Part shown: piece by piece, positions 35,201 to 50,500 of the stretch
Position numbering within the stretch: position 1 is the first letter of the stretch
Layout: each line of letters begins with the position of its first letter
Source of the DNA: Mya arenaria
Lineage: Eukaryota > Mollusca > Bivalvia > Myida > Myidae
Direction of reading: 5' to 3'
NCBI RefSeq assembly: GCF_026914265.1
Contig: NC_069135.1
Location: 23,677,639 to 23,741,638, forward strand
DNA: 64,000 nucleotides
The notes under the pieces: model-generated
What the model was told of the DNA's origin: nothing
Database searches by the model: none
Seen by the model: the letters and a program-made list of their open reading frames with translations, nothing else
Translations under genes and position numbers: made by a program

Positions 35201-38200
35201 TTGTGACAATGACTTTCACCACTCCTTCATCGACAATGGTAAGGCAATGGTAGCTTTTTTTTCTAAAACAAAAATTTCAGATTTAAACCATTTTCCTATA
35301 GGGAAGAGCAAATTAATTTTGCAAACTGTCTACAGAAATCAGATTATATCACTTCAAGCCACTCTGAAGTTTAAGCCGGAGGGAGTAAGATCAAATCTGA
35401 CCTACCTTTTCTTTATTTTTCAAAGATTGTATCTTTTCAGCAGCTTTCTTCTCCTAGAAAAATAGCAAATAAAAGAATAGTCATAAGGCCATGATAAATA
35501 AAGTGTTTGTTTGGCATTTCATAACAATATCTGCGACACAAATTGGTTTGAGCCTCTCTAGATGTCATATTTCTATTCTCAAAAGGGAATTTAGGGGATT
35601 TGTTTTTATTTTCCCCCGACTGATTCACAAAATTATCTGCAAAAACTGGCCTTCATATGTTTTTCTTGTTTCCTTTTTTATAACAGAATGCAGGGGAACC
35701 CACACCTATAGATATAAGTAGGGAAACACCAAACAATCTGTTTATTAATTTTGGCTTAAAGCCTCGAGCTTATGCAAACAAAAAAAAACTATTCTCAATG
35801 TTTGATAAATTGTTTTTATTTTATTTTTTAAATAACTGTATACAGTTAGCATTAAACAGTTGTTTATTTTAAAGTATCCATTTACTTAAATAATAGGTCT
35901 TGAGAGTCAACGATACCAACAGTCCATGTATCTACTTTTGAACATTTTGACACGTTTTAATCATTCTACAATGACAAGAGAACTTACCATCAACGCATGG
36001 AACGCCATTTTAGTTGCTGAACCAATTGCTGAGCAAATCTGCGAATTATACATGTACATAGTGTATACTCATGTGTATAGTGATGTACATAGTCATGTAT
36101 ATAGTCATGTACATAGTCAGTGAAAAAGTGTGTCATGTCAATTTAGTGTTTGCAAGACTGACATATTACAGGCCTCGATAAACACCAGCAGCAAATTGTA
36201 TAAAACTTGGATAAATAAGTGTCCACAGGTTATCTTTTGGCTAGTTGACTCATTAAAACGTTTAATTGGTTAGTATTTATTATTGGATAAATATTGACCA
36301 ATCAATAAACATTTTGGATAACTTTGAACTAACCAAAAATTTACTGTTTTTATACAATGCAGAATTGAGTACATACCTCTTCAGAGGACACATTGCACTC
36401 AAAGATATGGCAAGCGTACGACCCCTCTCCTTTGTTCCTGGTTATGAAACCAAACAGCCTGGAAACATAAACAGTTAGATTAAACATATATATATTTTAC
36501 AATGATTGTGAAACAAGTTTTTTCAACATTATATTAATCACTCTCTTTGGCACGATTTTACGCGAGAGTGTGGTCTTGTGGTGTGGTGGTAACGGGAGTA
36601 CCCGCAGGAAACCCACATGTCCTGCTATGTGATCACAAACCAAGCTCATATGCGCCCAGGCTAGGAATTTAATAAACTTATTATATAATCATTTGAACTG
36701 TTCATGTTTTTCATAAACCATCTGGTACTGTTTTTGTTACAAAGAATCCCACTTGTCCAGCATGGTGATTAGAAACCAAACTCACATGCGCCCAGGCCAG
36801 GAATTAAACACAGGTTGTCTAGGTGAGAAGCGTCTCCGCTTATCCGACTAACAAAGCAGTACCAGATGGTTTATGAAAACATGAACAGTTCAATTGATTA
36901 TTTAATAAGTTTATTAAAATTTAAACTTTCAGCAACACTCATAACATGTACATTCATAAAAGAAACAAACTTCATATTGAAAACCAAAATATGATAAAAT
37001 TAAAGCTCCACATAGAAGACATCAACGCTGCTGTTTTTCATTTTATAAAAGACGCATACCTCAACAAGTATTAGAGCTAGAGTTATGGGTCTTGCTGTAC
37101 ATGTGTGTATATTCTTTGGTAACAAAAAAAGGTTACTATTGCATTATGATGCTGAGAATGACAATAATATAACAAAGGCTATGGCAGTACCTAAACCTTT
37201 TTCTACAAAAAACTTACAAGCTAAAAATTTACATAGCTATAATACAAAGCCACATGATGATGAAAAAATAATATTTGTTCCAGAAAATAACTGAAAACAT
37301 CAGCATTACTTTACAGCATTTCTGCTCATAACATCATTTTCTTTCCAGAATAATTGCTGTTATAATGGGTGGATGACCTAAAAATTCTTCAAAAACCACG
37401 GTATATACAAGTTACCTATTGTTTTCTGGATGGGCAGCCCAGTATGAAATATCTTCAAGGGCAAACTGTACTCGCACTGTGTTACTGGACGGCTCGACCA
37501 ATCTGTAAAGTAATTTTGTTTCAGGTTATAGCAGCTAGTCCTGTATCTTGTCTTGGGTCTATTTTAAATGGGACTTAAAAGTCGAGTTCTTGAATTTCAG
37601 GCCACACAAAGTTTATTGATACCTGCTTGGATTTTAACCAAGGACTGAGTGGAGGATCAGTGAGACACTGGACTGTCAAAACCAGGGGTAAAAGGTTTGA
37701 TCAAGCAGGACCACTAACAAACTAACCATCTTCCGGTATGGACGTTCAACAGGGGTCCTGTATGACAGTATTATACACATATATTTTGGCTAAGTAGAGC
37801 CTTCAAAGTTTGGGCAAGAAGTCCTATGATGTGAGTATTTCATTCCTGAACGAAGTTTATTGAACAATTCTTACAAATAGAATAAGCTCACCTCTTACAC
37901 TTAGTAAAGGCAACCATGCGGGACTCAGGTAATCTTAAATATGTAATGTATTCCTCTAATTGCCATTATCTGATGTATCAAAGAAATACCTGTACATTTC
38001 CACTACGTGAATACCTTATATAAACTTGCTTCATACACTTGCTAGACACAGCCATCCCGAAATGATTCATCTAAATATCTTATGTATTGCTGAAGCTGCC
38101 ATTTTCTGACATATCGAAGAAATACATGTAAATACTTATAATAATGTCACCTCATAGATTCACTAGACACAATCATCCGAGACTCTGTCATCTTGAACAC

Positions 38201-38514
38201 GTTGTGTATCGCCCTAGCTGCCATTATCTGACGAATTGTTTCATGCACCACCTTTTCCCCTGAAAACCATTTAAAATTGAAAATCAACATACCGGTAATA
38301 TCATTCGGAACTCGTCCACCATTTTCCATCAAACCAACCAGGGATATATGCTGGTACATCAATGGAAGTAGTTCATTAAATTTTAAATAATAGACAGCAT
38401 TAATTAATTGTAATGTATTAGCGTGTATTTTGTATATCGAAGTTTAAAATGATTGCCAGTGAAGTGGGTTATTGCATATTTAACTAAGGGCTATTCCAGT
38501 AAAACATATAATCC

Positions 38515-38568
<54 letters not shown>

Positions 38569-41500
38569 GGCAATTATTTAAATAGTACCTATATGGGTGG
38601 GTGTCTTTTTCACTAATTTGGACTCCGAAAAGCGTAAATTTGCTTCTGGAGGGGGTTGCATAATTTAGAAGTACCTCCCCCCCCCCCGGGGGTTATATGT
38701 TTAAATCAAATATCCCTAAGATTCCCAAGAGTTAACTGCTAAATTGAAATTTCTACGCTATCTACTTGCAGCATAAACATGTAGTTAAATGTAAAGATTT
38801 CTGACATTGTAAACCATCCATATACATCCGAGGTTGTTTTCGATGGAAAGTGGCCGAGGTGTTTCAAATGCACCATTATCTGAAGTATTGAGCAGTTATT
38901 GTCGTGTACCAGTACATAAGAAGGGTGATCAAAATGTTTGTTGACTTGGCTTCTTGTGTAATGATTGATTTAGTAAGGGCTTTTCCATTTAAAAATCGAC
39001 CACACCAAAGGAAGGCAAAATAAAGAAATTCCATAAGGGGCAGTTCCTGTTTGTATTTTGCTTCTAAACAGTTCAATAACCTCTTAATGGGGTTTGATCC
39101 AATTGGGGAGGGGTGTGTTTAAATAGAATAGACCTAATACACAGAATGTCTTATTAGAAAGTTATTATTTTGCAATTCTACATGCCTGAAGTAATATTTT
39201 ACTGAATAAGAAGGGCTTGTTTACTACGCGCACTACACCCATTCTTAATCATTAATATGTAACTTCACATCATCTAACTATTACTGATGACTTTACTATT
39301 TCTCTGACAGTTCCAAGATGGTAACACCTACATCTATTAATAAAGGTTTTTTATTGCAGTTGTTTTCTGTTTCTGCTGTATTGTGGTGTTGTATGTTCAT
39401 GAAGTCAAGTGTCTGTAACACTGTACCTATTAACAAGATTTTCGTAACATTTTTGCTCCTGGGCTATTCTCTAAAGTTTTTTTGTTTTGTTTTGTTTTCT
39501 AACTGATTTTAAAAATAATGAATAACTTAAATTGGAAACAAACTAATACTTTTAATCAAATTATTCTGTGTATTATACTTTGGTTTAAGCCAGAGTTTAA
39601 AAAGGACAGGGTGCTGCAGAAAAGGGACAGGGTGCTGCAGAAAAGGGACAGCTCGGTTCTAAAGAAGAAAGGGGCACAATGCATGGGGCTGTGAAGAATT
39701 TGAACATAATGAATTTTAAAGAAAAATGTATAGAATTGTGCTTAATTGAGGTAATATAAGGTTTCAAGTGTCAATTGTTTTATGTTTGTATGTGTTTATA
39801 ATCACCACAAAAGCAAACAGTTAAAAAAAAAAGATATGCGGGAAATCCCATCCCTGGTAGCAAAAAACTTCACGACCCTGGCAGCAAGAAACTGAAGTAT
39901 GTACCTCTGTCCTGTTTCACCTCCATTGAGCCAAGAAATCGGACAAGAAAGCTCTCCACAAATGCAGCATTGTCTATGGCCTGGTCCAATGAATCTATTA
40001 CATCTGTGGCCGACTGGTCAAAAGGATTAATTCTCCTGAAGGTTAAAGTAACATTTAGTATACGTTTTATAATTAGCTTTAGACCACTTTTAATTTTTTT
40101 CAAGACTGGTACCTGTTTCAATCAAGCTTTTTAGCCATCAAGTAAACAATTGCACACACAATAAACCACTCCACTACAAAACCAAACAATACGTAAACAT
40201 TACAAATTCTTAACAACACTACAGCTGCACAAATTTGAATCTAAATGATATATTCAAAGTCTAAAGTTCTATTTTTAGCATGCAGAAACAGTTATGCTTA
40301 CAAATGGAATAATTGCATATTGTTAACTTTTTTATCAAAACAATAACATGCAAATAACCTGTTGGCTATCAAATTCTGCTACTTCATTATTAAGCACAAA
40401 ACCTGACTTACACTTATATAGTTTTCATTCATTTGCAGTGTTTTTTGCATAATTCCGTTATAACAGCATATTATAGAAGACTTCTTTAGGTATTTTCAAA
40501 TTTAAACAAGAACAACAAGAACTGAACGCCAATGATTGTAAGGTTTGTTTTCATTCGATAAAGGAGAATCACTTAAAAATAACTTAAGTGAGAGTTATGG
40601 ACCTTGCTATGAGTGTATAGTTTCTTTTTCTGATGATTATGTACAATGCCAGGCATAAAAATTTTGCGCACAAATGCTGACAATTCTAGCCCCAAGACCA
40701 TGACAATATCTACTTTTTTTCCGAATAAATATGGCAAGCTAAATAGTAAATATTAAGAAGAAATGCGAGGTTGATGTGCTTCTTTAGCAATGTTTTATCT
40801 GCTCATAAAAATAACTGAATATATTAATAATCAAACACTTGTGCGATTATAAAATGATTTCATCCAATATTATTCAAATAAAAGCTACAAATAAAACAGT
40901 GCACGGCTACTAACTTCGGGGGCCCAGCAAGGGATTTGTTAACATTGGGCGTGGCATCATCGGGGGTGCACAAGTCAAACTGTATCGGTGTTTCCGCCAG
41001 AAATGGGCTGTTGGGCCCCGTTGATGGCGTAGGGGCTGCCGACTGCTGGGCTGGGGTCGCGGGACTGTAAAGCAATCAGGAGTACTTGTGTACCCACTCT
41101 TAACAGTTTCTTCTTTTCTTGTCACATTAATACGAAAAAAATATTGTACCACAATAATTTTTATTAATTAGTTAGCAATAATCAAAGTTGATGTGAATAA
41201 TGATTAAAATAGCAACTACTGTTTGCTATGCTACTAATTGAAATCTCTTAGTTCCTATCGGAAACCTTGTGTGATTATGCATAATTCTCGTCCTTTTAAC
41301 AGCTTGTCAATAAGGTGTAAATGTTCTAACAAACTGTGATACCTATAAAACTGTGTAAAAATTCTTGTGTAGTCACAAATTCAGATTGTTTTATATGATA
41401 AATTGACATTATTATACTTTGACTTGAATTAATTAATTTAATTAATACTGTAATTTAAGTAAATGGAAAAACAAAATTATCAAATTTGTTGATTTTGACT

Positions 41501-44500
41501 GTAACATTGCCTAAAAGGATACCGAGACCACCTTTCAATACAACTTTCCAACAATTTTATGTACCGATTATCCTTTTCGAAGGTTCATATATTTTTTCAT
41601 CATGATTAAGCCTGTCCATATTGTGGTATATTTCGTATTCAACATGCCAGGGAAATTAAAATTAAAACTTCAATTTTGCATCAACAATACCCAACAAAAT
41701 TAATAAGGAGTGATTTATTAAATAAATGTTTTTTTCCCATTTCAATTCCATATAATCTTTCACATACAATAAATGTCCTATTAAACATGCATGCCCTAAT
41801 AGATGCCCCTGGGGTCTTTTTGTGGGTCTATTTTCTGATTCTGTGACATGAACAATGATAAACTTGACCCTCCCAATTATGCACATTTTTACAATGAAAA
41901 GCATTCCCACAGCCCCCATTTCAGAGCGCCTCACAGACAGCTGACGCCATGCATATACAGAAAAAACATTCCCAATGACATTGTGATAAAATTGCTTAAA
42001 GATGCACTCTTACTCCCAAATAAGATTTATCAGAATTAATAACATTGTTTTAATATTCCAAAAAGAATGAATAAATGTCGGACACAATGGTTCTTATGAA
42101 GGATACCGAGTTTAATTTGAAAGAAATGTGCAGGAATCATGGTATTTCTACCTAAGGAGACTATAGCAGACCACAGTTAATCTTTTAGCATTCACCAATC
42201 ATTTAATATTTTTTGCGCTTTCTGCTATTAAATACACGGTTACAATCTTATTATCGGTAATTAATATTTTCCATTAATGCATTATTTAGTAAGTAGTTAA
42301 AGGTTTATCAGTAAAAATTGATGTTTGTTATACATGTGTATACATTGATTTTGAATAAGAGTGTCACTTTAAATATGTGTACTGATATACTGAAACAATG
42401 TGTTCATTGGACCATTTAATTTTCACAGCAGGGTCATGGTATGTACACAGCTACAATGCAGCAGATATTGATCAGGTTTCACTTTATTGACTCAAATTTG
42501 GGGGAGAACGGTTCTTTTTTTAGCACACAGGGTCTTTAAATAGACATGTGCCCTGCGTGTTTTATGGGATATATACGGTATAAACCTCTTGGTACACTCT
42601 AGTGATCTAAAAGAAATTATCAATATGTCTGTAAGCAACCTTTCCAGCAGTAAAGTATTCCGTATCAATATTTCGATCCCTGTATACATGACCCTTAATT
42701 AATTTTGTTGAGTGTATAAACATGCAGCTAGCAAAGCTAGCAAAGCGATAGGCTGCATAAACTTCACATGCAAATACTGCGTACCAAGTGGTCAACATGT
42801 GAACAAGCCCAAAAAGAAGCTTTCCCGGCTTGCTCAAATTCTTTATATTATATACATGTAGCAGAGCTAGTTGATGAGTTCATGCTCATTCACCAAAATC
42901 TTAATTTGGATGGCAGCATACCTGAATATCGTAGAGTTTAGATTCATAAGAAATTATTTTTTGCAATTAAAAAAAATGAAGAATACATCAGAGAGCAGCA
43001 CCAATAACTGAAGTCCAAAATCAGATTGAAGATTTTGCGTATTTGATGAACAATAAACACGATACCCATGCACAAACACATGCATCAAAACAACTTAAGA
43101 AAGATCCTTTAATTGAAAGGACAGGCTAGATTTAAAGAATATTTATATTTTAATGTATCAATAGGTTTCACTAAGCTATGGATCAAATTCTTAAGAGAGC
43201 AATGACAAAGCTATCAATCTTACCAGTATACAGTGATACAATAAACATGTAGCAAAATATGCATGTAACTTAACTATTGTTTTCTGTTTACAATTGAAAA
43301 AGGTCTTTTAACCCACATACATTTATACATTAATACATTTATGACTGTTAATGACTAAATGCTTTTAAGTGATATTATTACACTAAGTGTTTCAGCAAAC
43401 TCTTCAGATCCAATTTAGATAATAATTTTTATGTATAAATTAACAAGAGTGCTGGACTGAAAGACAACGCTTATCTGTTGTTATAGTGCAACAAGGAGAA
43501 TAACTAAATAGTTATTAAAGCTATCTAGAGTAAGTGTGAAAATTGTCTCTGGCAACAGGTTTACCAAGATAAGATATCCATTGAATATCCTGAACAATTT
43601 TTTAGTTTCAACATAGGTTTATTTTTCCACACTACGCTAAAGTCAAGATCATCGACACAAGGGCTTTCACAATAAAAACAGACAAGCTCAAAATGATAAA
43701 GAAAACCACAGTGACACTCAAGGCATGTACCTCTCTTTTTCTGGGGATGTTGTAGAAGTTGTAGACATAGATTGTTGACTAGAAACACTGCTTCCTCGTT
43801 GCTGAAAATATTTTTAAATCATAAAGCACACTTCCGTGAAAAGTAAAATTTCCAATATGTTATTTCAGTGTCAGTAGGATACTCATCTAAATATAAATAC
43901 ATGTATGACAACCTCTCTTGAATTGAAATTAATTAATGTAACAGACTGCACAAATTGCTATACAGTGCACCTGTCGTGGTTCAAACACAAGGCCTCTTGC
44001 TCTGCAGGCCGCCACGCTACCACGTCGCTATAAAAGCTAGCTCTAAAGCGAGGCAGTATAAATGCCGCTTTATACATATCTTATACATATCGTACACACG
44101 GTTACATTAATGTTCCCACTGTCCTTTCCATGATAATTCTGATGAATTATAAACATTGTACAATTTAAATTTTTGGACGCCATTTATTGTCAGTTTCTTT
44201 CTCAATCAGTCAAACAGGAAGCAAAACTCAACAACAATTCAGTCAAGAATTATGTGGGTATAATACCCATTTGGCAACATGTGTTACAAGTTTCGTTTCA
44301 ATATTTTTAATGCTTTTTAGCTATGCCAAGGTAAAAGTGTTTGCAAACCAACAACATTAATGCTGACAACACCAAGGCCATCACAATACCTCATCTTTTT
44401 TTTCTTTGAAGATTTTTTGAGATACTATATGGCCAAGGTTGAAAGTTTTGCAAATGACACCACACCAAGATCATCACAAAACTTCAAAATTTTCTTCTTC

Positions 44501-47500
44501 TTGGAATTACAAACATTAAAATATTATTCCCCTAAAAAATAGTACTATTTCAAAGCAATGACCCTATTTGGAATACTTATCAATATGTCAAAGTATACAT
44601 ACTGATTTTTGTGGCACCTGCTTATCTCCTCTTACAAAACCACTGTCCTTCACTATGTGGTTCAATGTTGCAATCCACTGAAATAAAATACATACACATG
44701 TTTTTCATGTTGTGAATCAGAGGTGTTATCTATTATTGTTTAGCAAACATGAAAAATTACATGTATTTCATTATTGTGTAAGGTTGATCTGCCTAAAAAA
44801 ATCTAACCCTTTTGACTATGAAAATAATGCTCATACCAGTAAGGATGATTGTTTTCACAATTAGAGTAATATCAAATTAAATGCTTATGATACATCTGAG
44901 CAAAAGCCAATGTTTGACAAATATATTTCAGCCAGAGTTATGACCCTTCCTATATGCACTTGTTTATTGTCTCTGGCAACATGTGTCTATGATTTATTTG
45001 AATGTCTAGAACATTCTACAGGTAATGTGCAAGGTTTATGTGTTTGCACTATGCCAATTACACCAATGATGACAAAACAATACCAAAATCTTTGAATTGC
45101 AGATGAGCTAATAAAAACACAATTGATAACACCATATTTTGATTAACTTTGTGGAAACCATTTCATACCTCATCTCTTTCTCTCTCATTTTCAGCCTGAA
45201 GAACTACATGTCTGAAATATGGAAAACAAAATCATAAGGTAAAATGAAACACTGATTAATTAATGTTTTGCATTATTTGCACATCAGCAAAAAAATTGAA
45301 AAAAAAGGATTGATTTTTAAAATAACCGATTGAGATTAATACCAGCAGAAATCAATCTTTTGACAAAAAATTCAATTCAGTTGTACACGAAGAAAAATGA
45401 AATAATATTTTCTTCATAAATTATCAAAAATGATGGAGTCTTATTTAATATACATCTACTTCTGTAGCCACATCAATAACGTAAAAGCAAAGAAATGTTC
45501 CAAACATACAAGTATTAAACAGTTTTGAACAATTTGAACCACATCAAAACCACAAACTAATGACTTTTGAAACAATATTAATAACAAAAAGCAAACAAAT
45601 CATTGGTCAATTCCATGACATTGTTTTTCAGTTTCAGAGTTAGGCCATACCCAATTGTTTATATGTTTAGCGTCAACCCTTGGTGTGACAATCTTATAAA
45701 CTGTGCCATTAGGGCATATACTTAACTGAAGTTTGTAGACAGGAAACATGTTAACAAATTTCACAATTGCCGCAGAATGCTTGAATGTTATTTTAAAAAA
45801 AAAAAAAAAAAAAGAGAAAATAACACTAAATGAGTGACATTCGTTCAAAAATATGGACACCAGAGCCTCTTTAGTCCATTCTGGACCATTCACATTGTTA
45901 GATAGATTTTGACTGCAAAATGATTTTTAAAGTAAACCTTCTGATCTAAGTGAGTTGATCATGGGAATCACACAGATTGCATCATTTTCTGATATCAAAT
46001 GTCAATGTCGTTTACTCTTGTGTTCTCTACTTACAAAAAGGACATGAAAAATATTCCACAAGATCTTTGATCATATATATATTGATTTTTTTAAATAGGG
46101 GAGCCCAAAACCTATCTGTTTGCAGACTCTAAACATAGAATGGATTTGGTATGGCTTTAGGGTGATCTTCAAAACTGCATAAGTGGCAAAAAGACTATCA
46201 TACCTTCTATGCTTTGCTGTGTTAATCTGGAGGACGTTCCGTCTGTCATCTGCCTCCCCCGGTTCGGCAAACACCCCATCATCATTAAGGTCAAGAACAA
46301 GACTTCCAGCTACCTGTATATGGTAGTAGAAAAGACAAGAGGTCAGCTAAATACATGTAGATCTACATTTCCATTTTTTTTAAAGCATACGGGTCAATAC
46401 ATCAGTCAGTTTGCATGCAACTCAAACTGTTATGTTCCTTAACATGTAGATAATGAGTGACCTTAATCTAACATATATATTAATATAAAAACAATAAGTT
46501 CAAGTGACTTATGATGAGTGAGAATTTCTTTTATTATATAGGTAATAAACTACTAAAATACATGTATAAACAAGTAAACATATGCAATGTGGGATAAAAT
46601 GAAGATGTTCATGCAATTGAGTGACTAAAATACATGTGCTAAATACTGAACCTAAATACAGTAAAAAGGGAATTTTGTATGGAATTTATTAAATAGGCAA
46701 CAGGGCTGCAGAAAAATGGCTCATCTGTGTTTCAGTGAAAAAAGGGTTATAACTTTACAATTATAAACAAGTGCCGCCTTGTTGCAGATGTTCATATTGT
46801 CTTCAGCAACATATTAACCAAGTTTTGTTCAGATATCAATGAGCGTTTTTTAGTTATGGGTTATGTTAAAAAATAGTGTAAGATGACGATGGCGCTAACA
46901 ATGACACAAAGGCTTTTTCAACAACAGACAAACTATTAAGTATTAATAACACAGAACCATGAACACTTCTTTGAGTCATGAAGTCATTTGCCTGTAGATT
47001 TTAATTGCATTGAATTCTAATACATTTTGATGTCTGATACTTGCAACTAAAAATCAAATCAAATGTTCATGATTTTTGTGTCATATTTTAAGTTATATTT
47101 TGCAGATTTCTTTTTATTGTATTGTGGACTTGTCAAACTAAATATTAAAATAAATACAAATTATAAACCTTTAAATCAAACAATTTATTTACAATGTTTT
47201 ATAAATGTATACATTTGTGTTCTAAGATGGAAAAGCATACATAATTGGTGCAGATAATGAATTTTAAAATATCATTATAAATGTTGACTTTGTGAAATGC
47301 ATTAAATGAACAGGAATTTTACATGCCATGTTTCCTTAAGGATTTTCAGGGGATCTTGTTGAGAAAACCAGAGGATTTTTCCCTGAGACAACTAAGAGGA
47401 TTTTTTTGATTTTTCAAGTTTTTATTTTAACTAGTATTCCTTTTAAACTGAATAGTATTGTATTAAGTGTTATATATGCTGTAAGAAAATGTTTTGTTCA

Positions 47501-50500
47501 ATTTATTTATTTTCTTTTAATTGCAGAGGATATTCACCCTCCCACCTGAAGAATTTTCCCAAAAGGGAGAAATTCATTCCCCACCGGGAAAATTTATTTC
47601 CTGACGGGAAAATGGCAACCTCTACAAAGAGAAACTCCAGGGTATTTTCCAGCCCCCCATAATACCCATAATACATGGCATGTATGGGGAAGTGCAATGT
47701 GCTATTGTGAGATGTTTGGAGATAGGAAAACCCTACCTTGCCATTCTATACATAAACATGTAGATTCAAAAACACAGTGAATCAGTAAACCATGGTGAAA
47801 AAGTGAATTAGTAAAGCAGAGATTTGTGATATACAAAATGCTTTAATCAATATATAAATAAGGTGAATCAGTCAACGATGGTAAATAGATTACATTAGTA
47901 AAGCAGACAGTTTTGTGATACATTAAATATATTTTTATGATCATGATATTAGTATAGTATCAGTAAACAACAGAATCAGTAAACGATTGTGAGAAAGTAA
48001 ATAAGTAAAGAAGACAGAATTGTGATTATAGTTTCATCTGACCTCTGATCTATACATTTAAATCTACAGAAGTGATCAGAAAATAACTGTAAACACCTGT
48101 ATTTTAGATAGCAAGAAGACTTTTAGAACAAGTATGATATGTTTGCAGAAAATCAGTGAAAAAAATGCATACAAGTGGAATAGAATTACAGCAAATCATG
48201 TCTTAGTTTTGGCATCAAATATATTTATATAAATCCAAGTGTTAAAAGAAATCTGTGTTTTTACACAAAATTATGCTCGCCCATTTTTTTTTAATCAAAA
48301 AGTGACATATCACATCAATTAATAAAATTATTATGAGACTTCGAGATCTTTAACAGTACATCTACCTCAACAAAATATTGTCCAAAGAACAAACAACTTA
48401 ATGGAAATATACACAATTCTGAGAAAGTTGATAAATTCATAAATTTTAACTTTGTAATAACTTGTCATAGAAATTTCAAGGTGTTAAGTATTTAATTGTA
48501 AATAAAAATATCATTATTTCTTAATACGTCTTTAATGCGCAAAAATATTACACCAAAGTCTTTTCTATATTCTCATCTAAATTCAACTGTCCTAAATCCC
48601 AATCCACTATGGTTTTCATTCCATAATACACCAAAATCTAAATATATGACAACAGTCAATTGTTTTTTGATTGGTCAATATTTATCAAATAATATATCTA
48701 TTAACCAATCAAATTCATGTGCACACCAACTGAAAGATACCCTGTAGACACCTTAACAAAGATTCATATCAGCCCATTTAAAAATAAAAAACAATCTCAA
48801 TAACACTTTGTTTGCCTCTGGGCGTATGGGGAAATAGATTTACCTCATCCATAGCTTGGCGCATCAGGTTCCCAGCTTGTGTGAAGAAAAACACCCTGTC
48901 CCACTTTGTGCCTATCAGCTGTTTGCTAAAATAATGGACAGAATTATTAAACGGGCATAACATGCATTTTTGTTTTGACTATTAAAGTCTAATGAATAAA
49001 AACATAGAAGTTTATCAAAACAAAAACAAATTGAAACTTTCAAGTGTAACCTATAGTGAACGCCTTCAAAGTTCCCACTGTATTAAGCATCAGCTCAATA
49101 ATTGCTGAAGAAAATGACAAATTATTAGTTATATTATTTGGAGATTGACAGCTTTAATATCGTAAATGACTGGGTATTGTTGAGACACACTTTTTTCCCT
49201 CAGATTTCCATGTAAAAAAATGCCTGCGTCTAATAACCAGTAACAAGCTTTTGAACTTTTTTTCTGAGTTTGTTTAGATTTATGTAGAAAGGGATGTTAC
49301 TTGCGTCATATCGATCAAGTATATACGGGTTAAAACGGCAGTTGAAGATCAAGATATGGTATATCGTAAGACGTTTATAATTTAAAAAAAAATATTGTAC
49401 GATTAAAATTATTAAAATTATTCAATAATATTTTGAATATAACAATAATTAAACATGCATATAAAAAAGCAAAGTTGGCCACTGTCAAAATATTTTTTGT
49501 CAGTTGTACGATAAGGTGTGAAAAACTCACCCTGCATTTAGACCTGTTTAACATACCAATACTACAAACTGATGCGATAATGGTCTTGTTTTTTCGCACT
49601 TTTCCACATTCTTTATTCTTTTCTGTAGGTGTTGACATTTTGAGAACAAACCCGTACAATATAAGGTTTTCGCATAACTTAACTTTTCATTCTCTACAGG
49701 TTATCATTTACGATATACTGTCAGAAAGAAATCTTACAAATTGTAAGACTTTTCAGTGCCATCCAGAAAGAAATTGTCACACTCAGTACTTTTCAGTGCC
49801 TATCCTTACCAGAAACGAATACAAATGAAACATATTTTGCATTATCATTGTGTGGTTTTAAAGATAACCATCACCATTTTCATTTTTTTTTTTTTTTCGT
49901 CATTGTCAACAAACATGGTGGCCGAAATTGGCAGACAATTTTTCTATGCGTCCTTTAACCCAAAACATAGATTCAAAGTATTTTTCTCAGATTTTTCATG
50001 GATTTTGGATTTTTGGTCTGCGTCTTATACCCCCTATCGTCTTATACCCAGTCATTTATGGTAGTAGGAATGTTTAGCTTCTGACAATTTTACCAATTAT
50101 TTTCACCCAATCTCACTTAAATATATTACCTTCTCTGGAAAAGATACCCTGACTTCTGCACCAGACTGATATTGGGTGGGATATATGGCATATTTATGGG
50201 AGGCTCTGCGTAGTACGAGTGCTGATTCTGCTGCTCTATACTGTCAATCATATCCACTGTCTTCTTTGTCTCTATTTGTAGTTCCGCCTGTACACTGTTA
50301 AGGAAGTGATATAAACATTGAAAGGTAATTCCAGCAATAGCTTCTGTAGTTCCCCATGTACTCTGTTAAAGCGGGTTATAAATATTGGAAGGTAATTCCA
50401 GCAATAGCTTCTTTAGTTCCCCATGTACTCTGTTAAAGCGGGTTATAAATATTGGAAGGTAATTCCAGCAATAGCTTCTGTAGTTCCCCATGTACTCTGT

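Noticed and set aside
34797..35721. Open frames of 60-120 codons on the plus strand opposite APPL introns
   Set aside because: No acceptor/donor context or conserved motif. AT-rich intron frames of this length are expected by chance.
38798..38890. Possible fourth copy of APPL exon 16
   Set aside because: Only one word (CACCATTATCTGA) matches well. The rest is too diverged to claim by eye.
43975..44055. tRNA-like block with a GGTTCAAACAC box on the plus strand and a paired stem
   Set aside because: No convincing cloverleaf or anticodon loop. It may be a relic of a tRNA-derived SINE, but support is too thin to annotate.
49375..50064. Overlapping open frames of about 90-130 codons on both strands
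   Set aside because: They lie inside a transposon-like element bounded by inverted repeats and show low-complexity, hydrophobic compositions with no recognisable domain.
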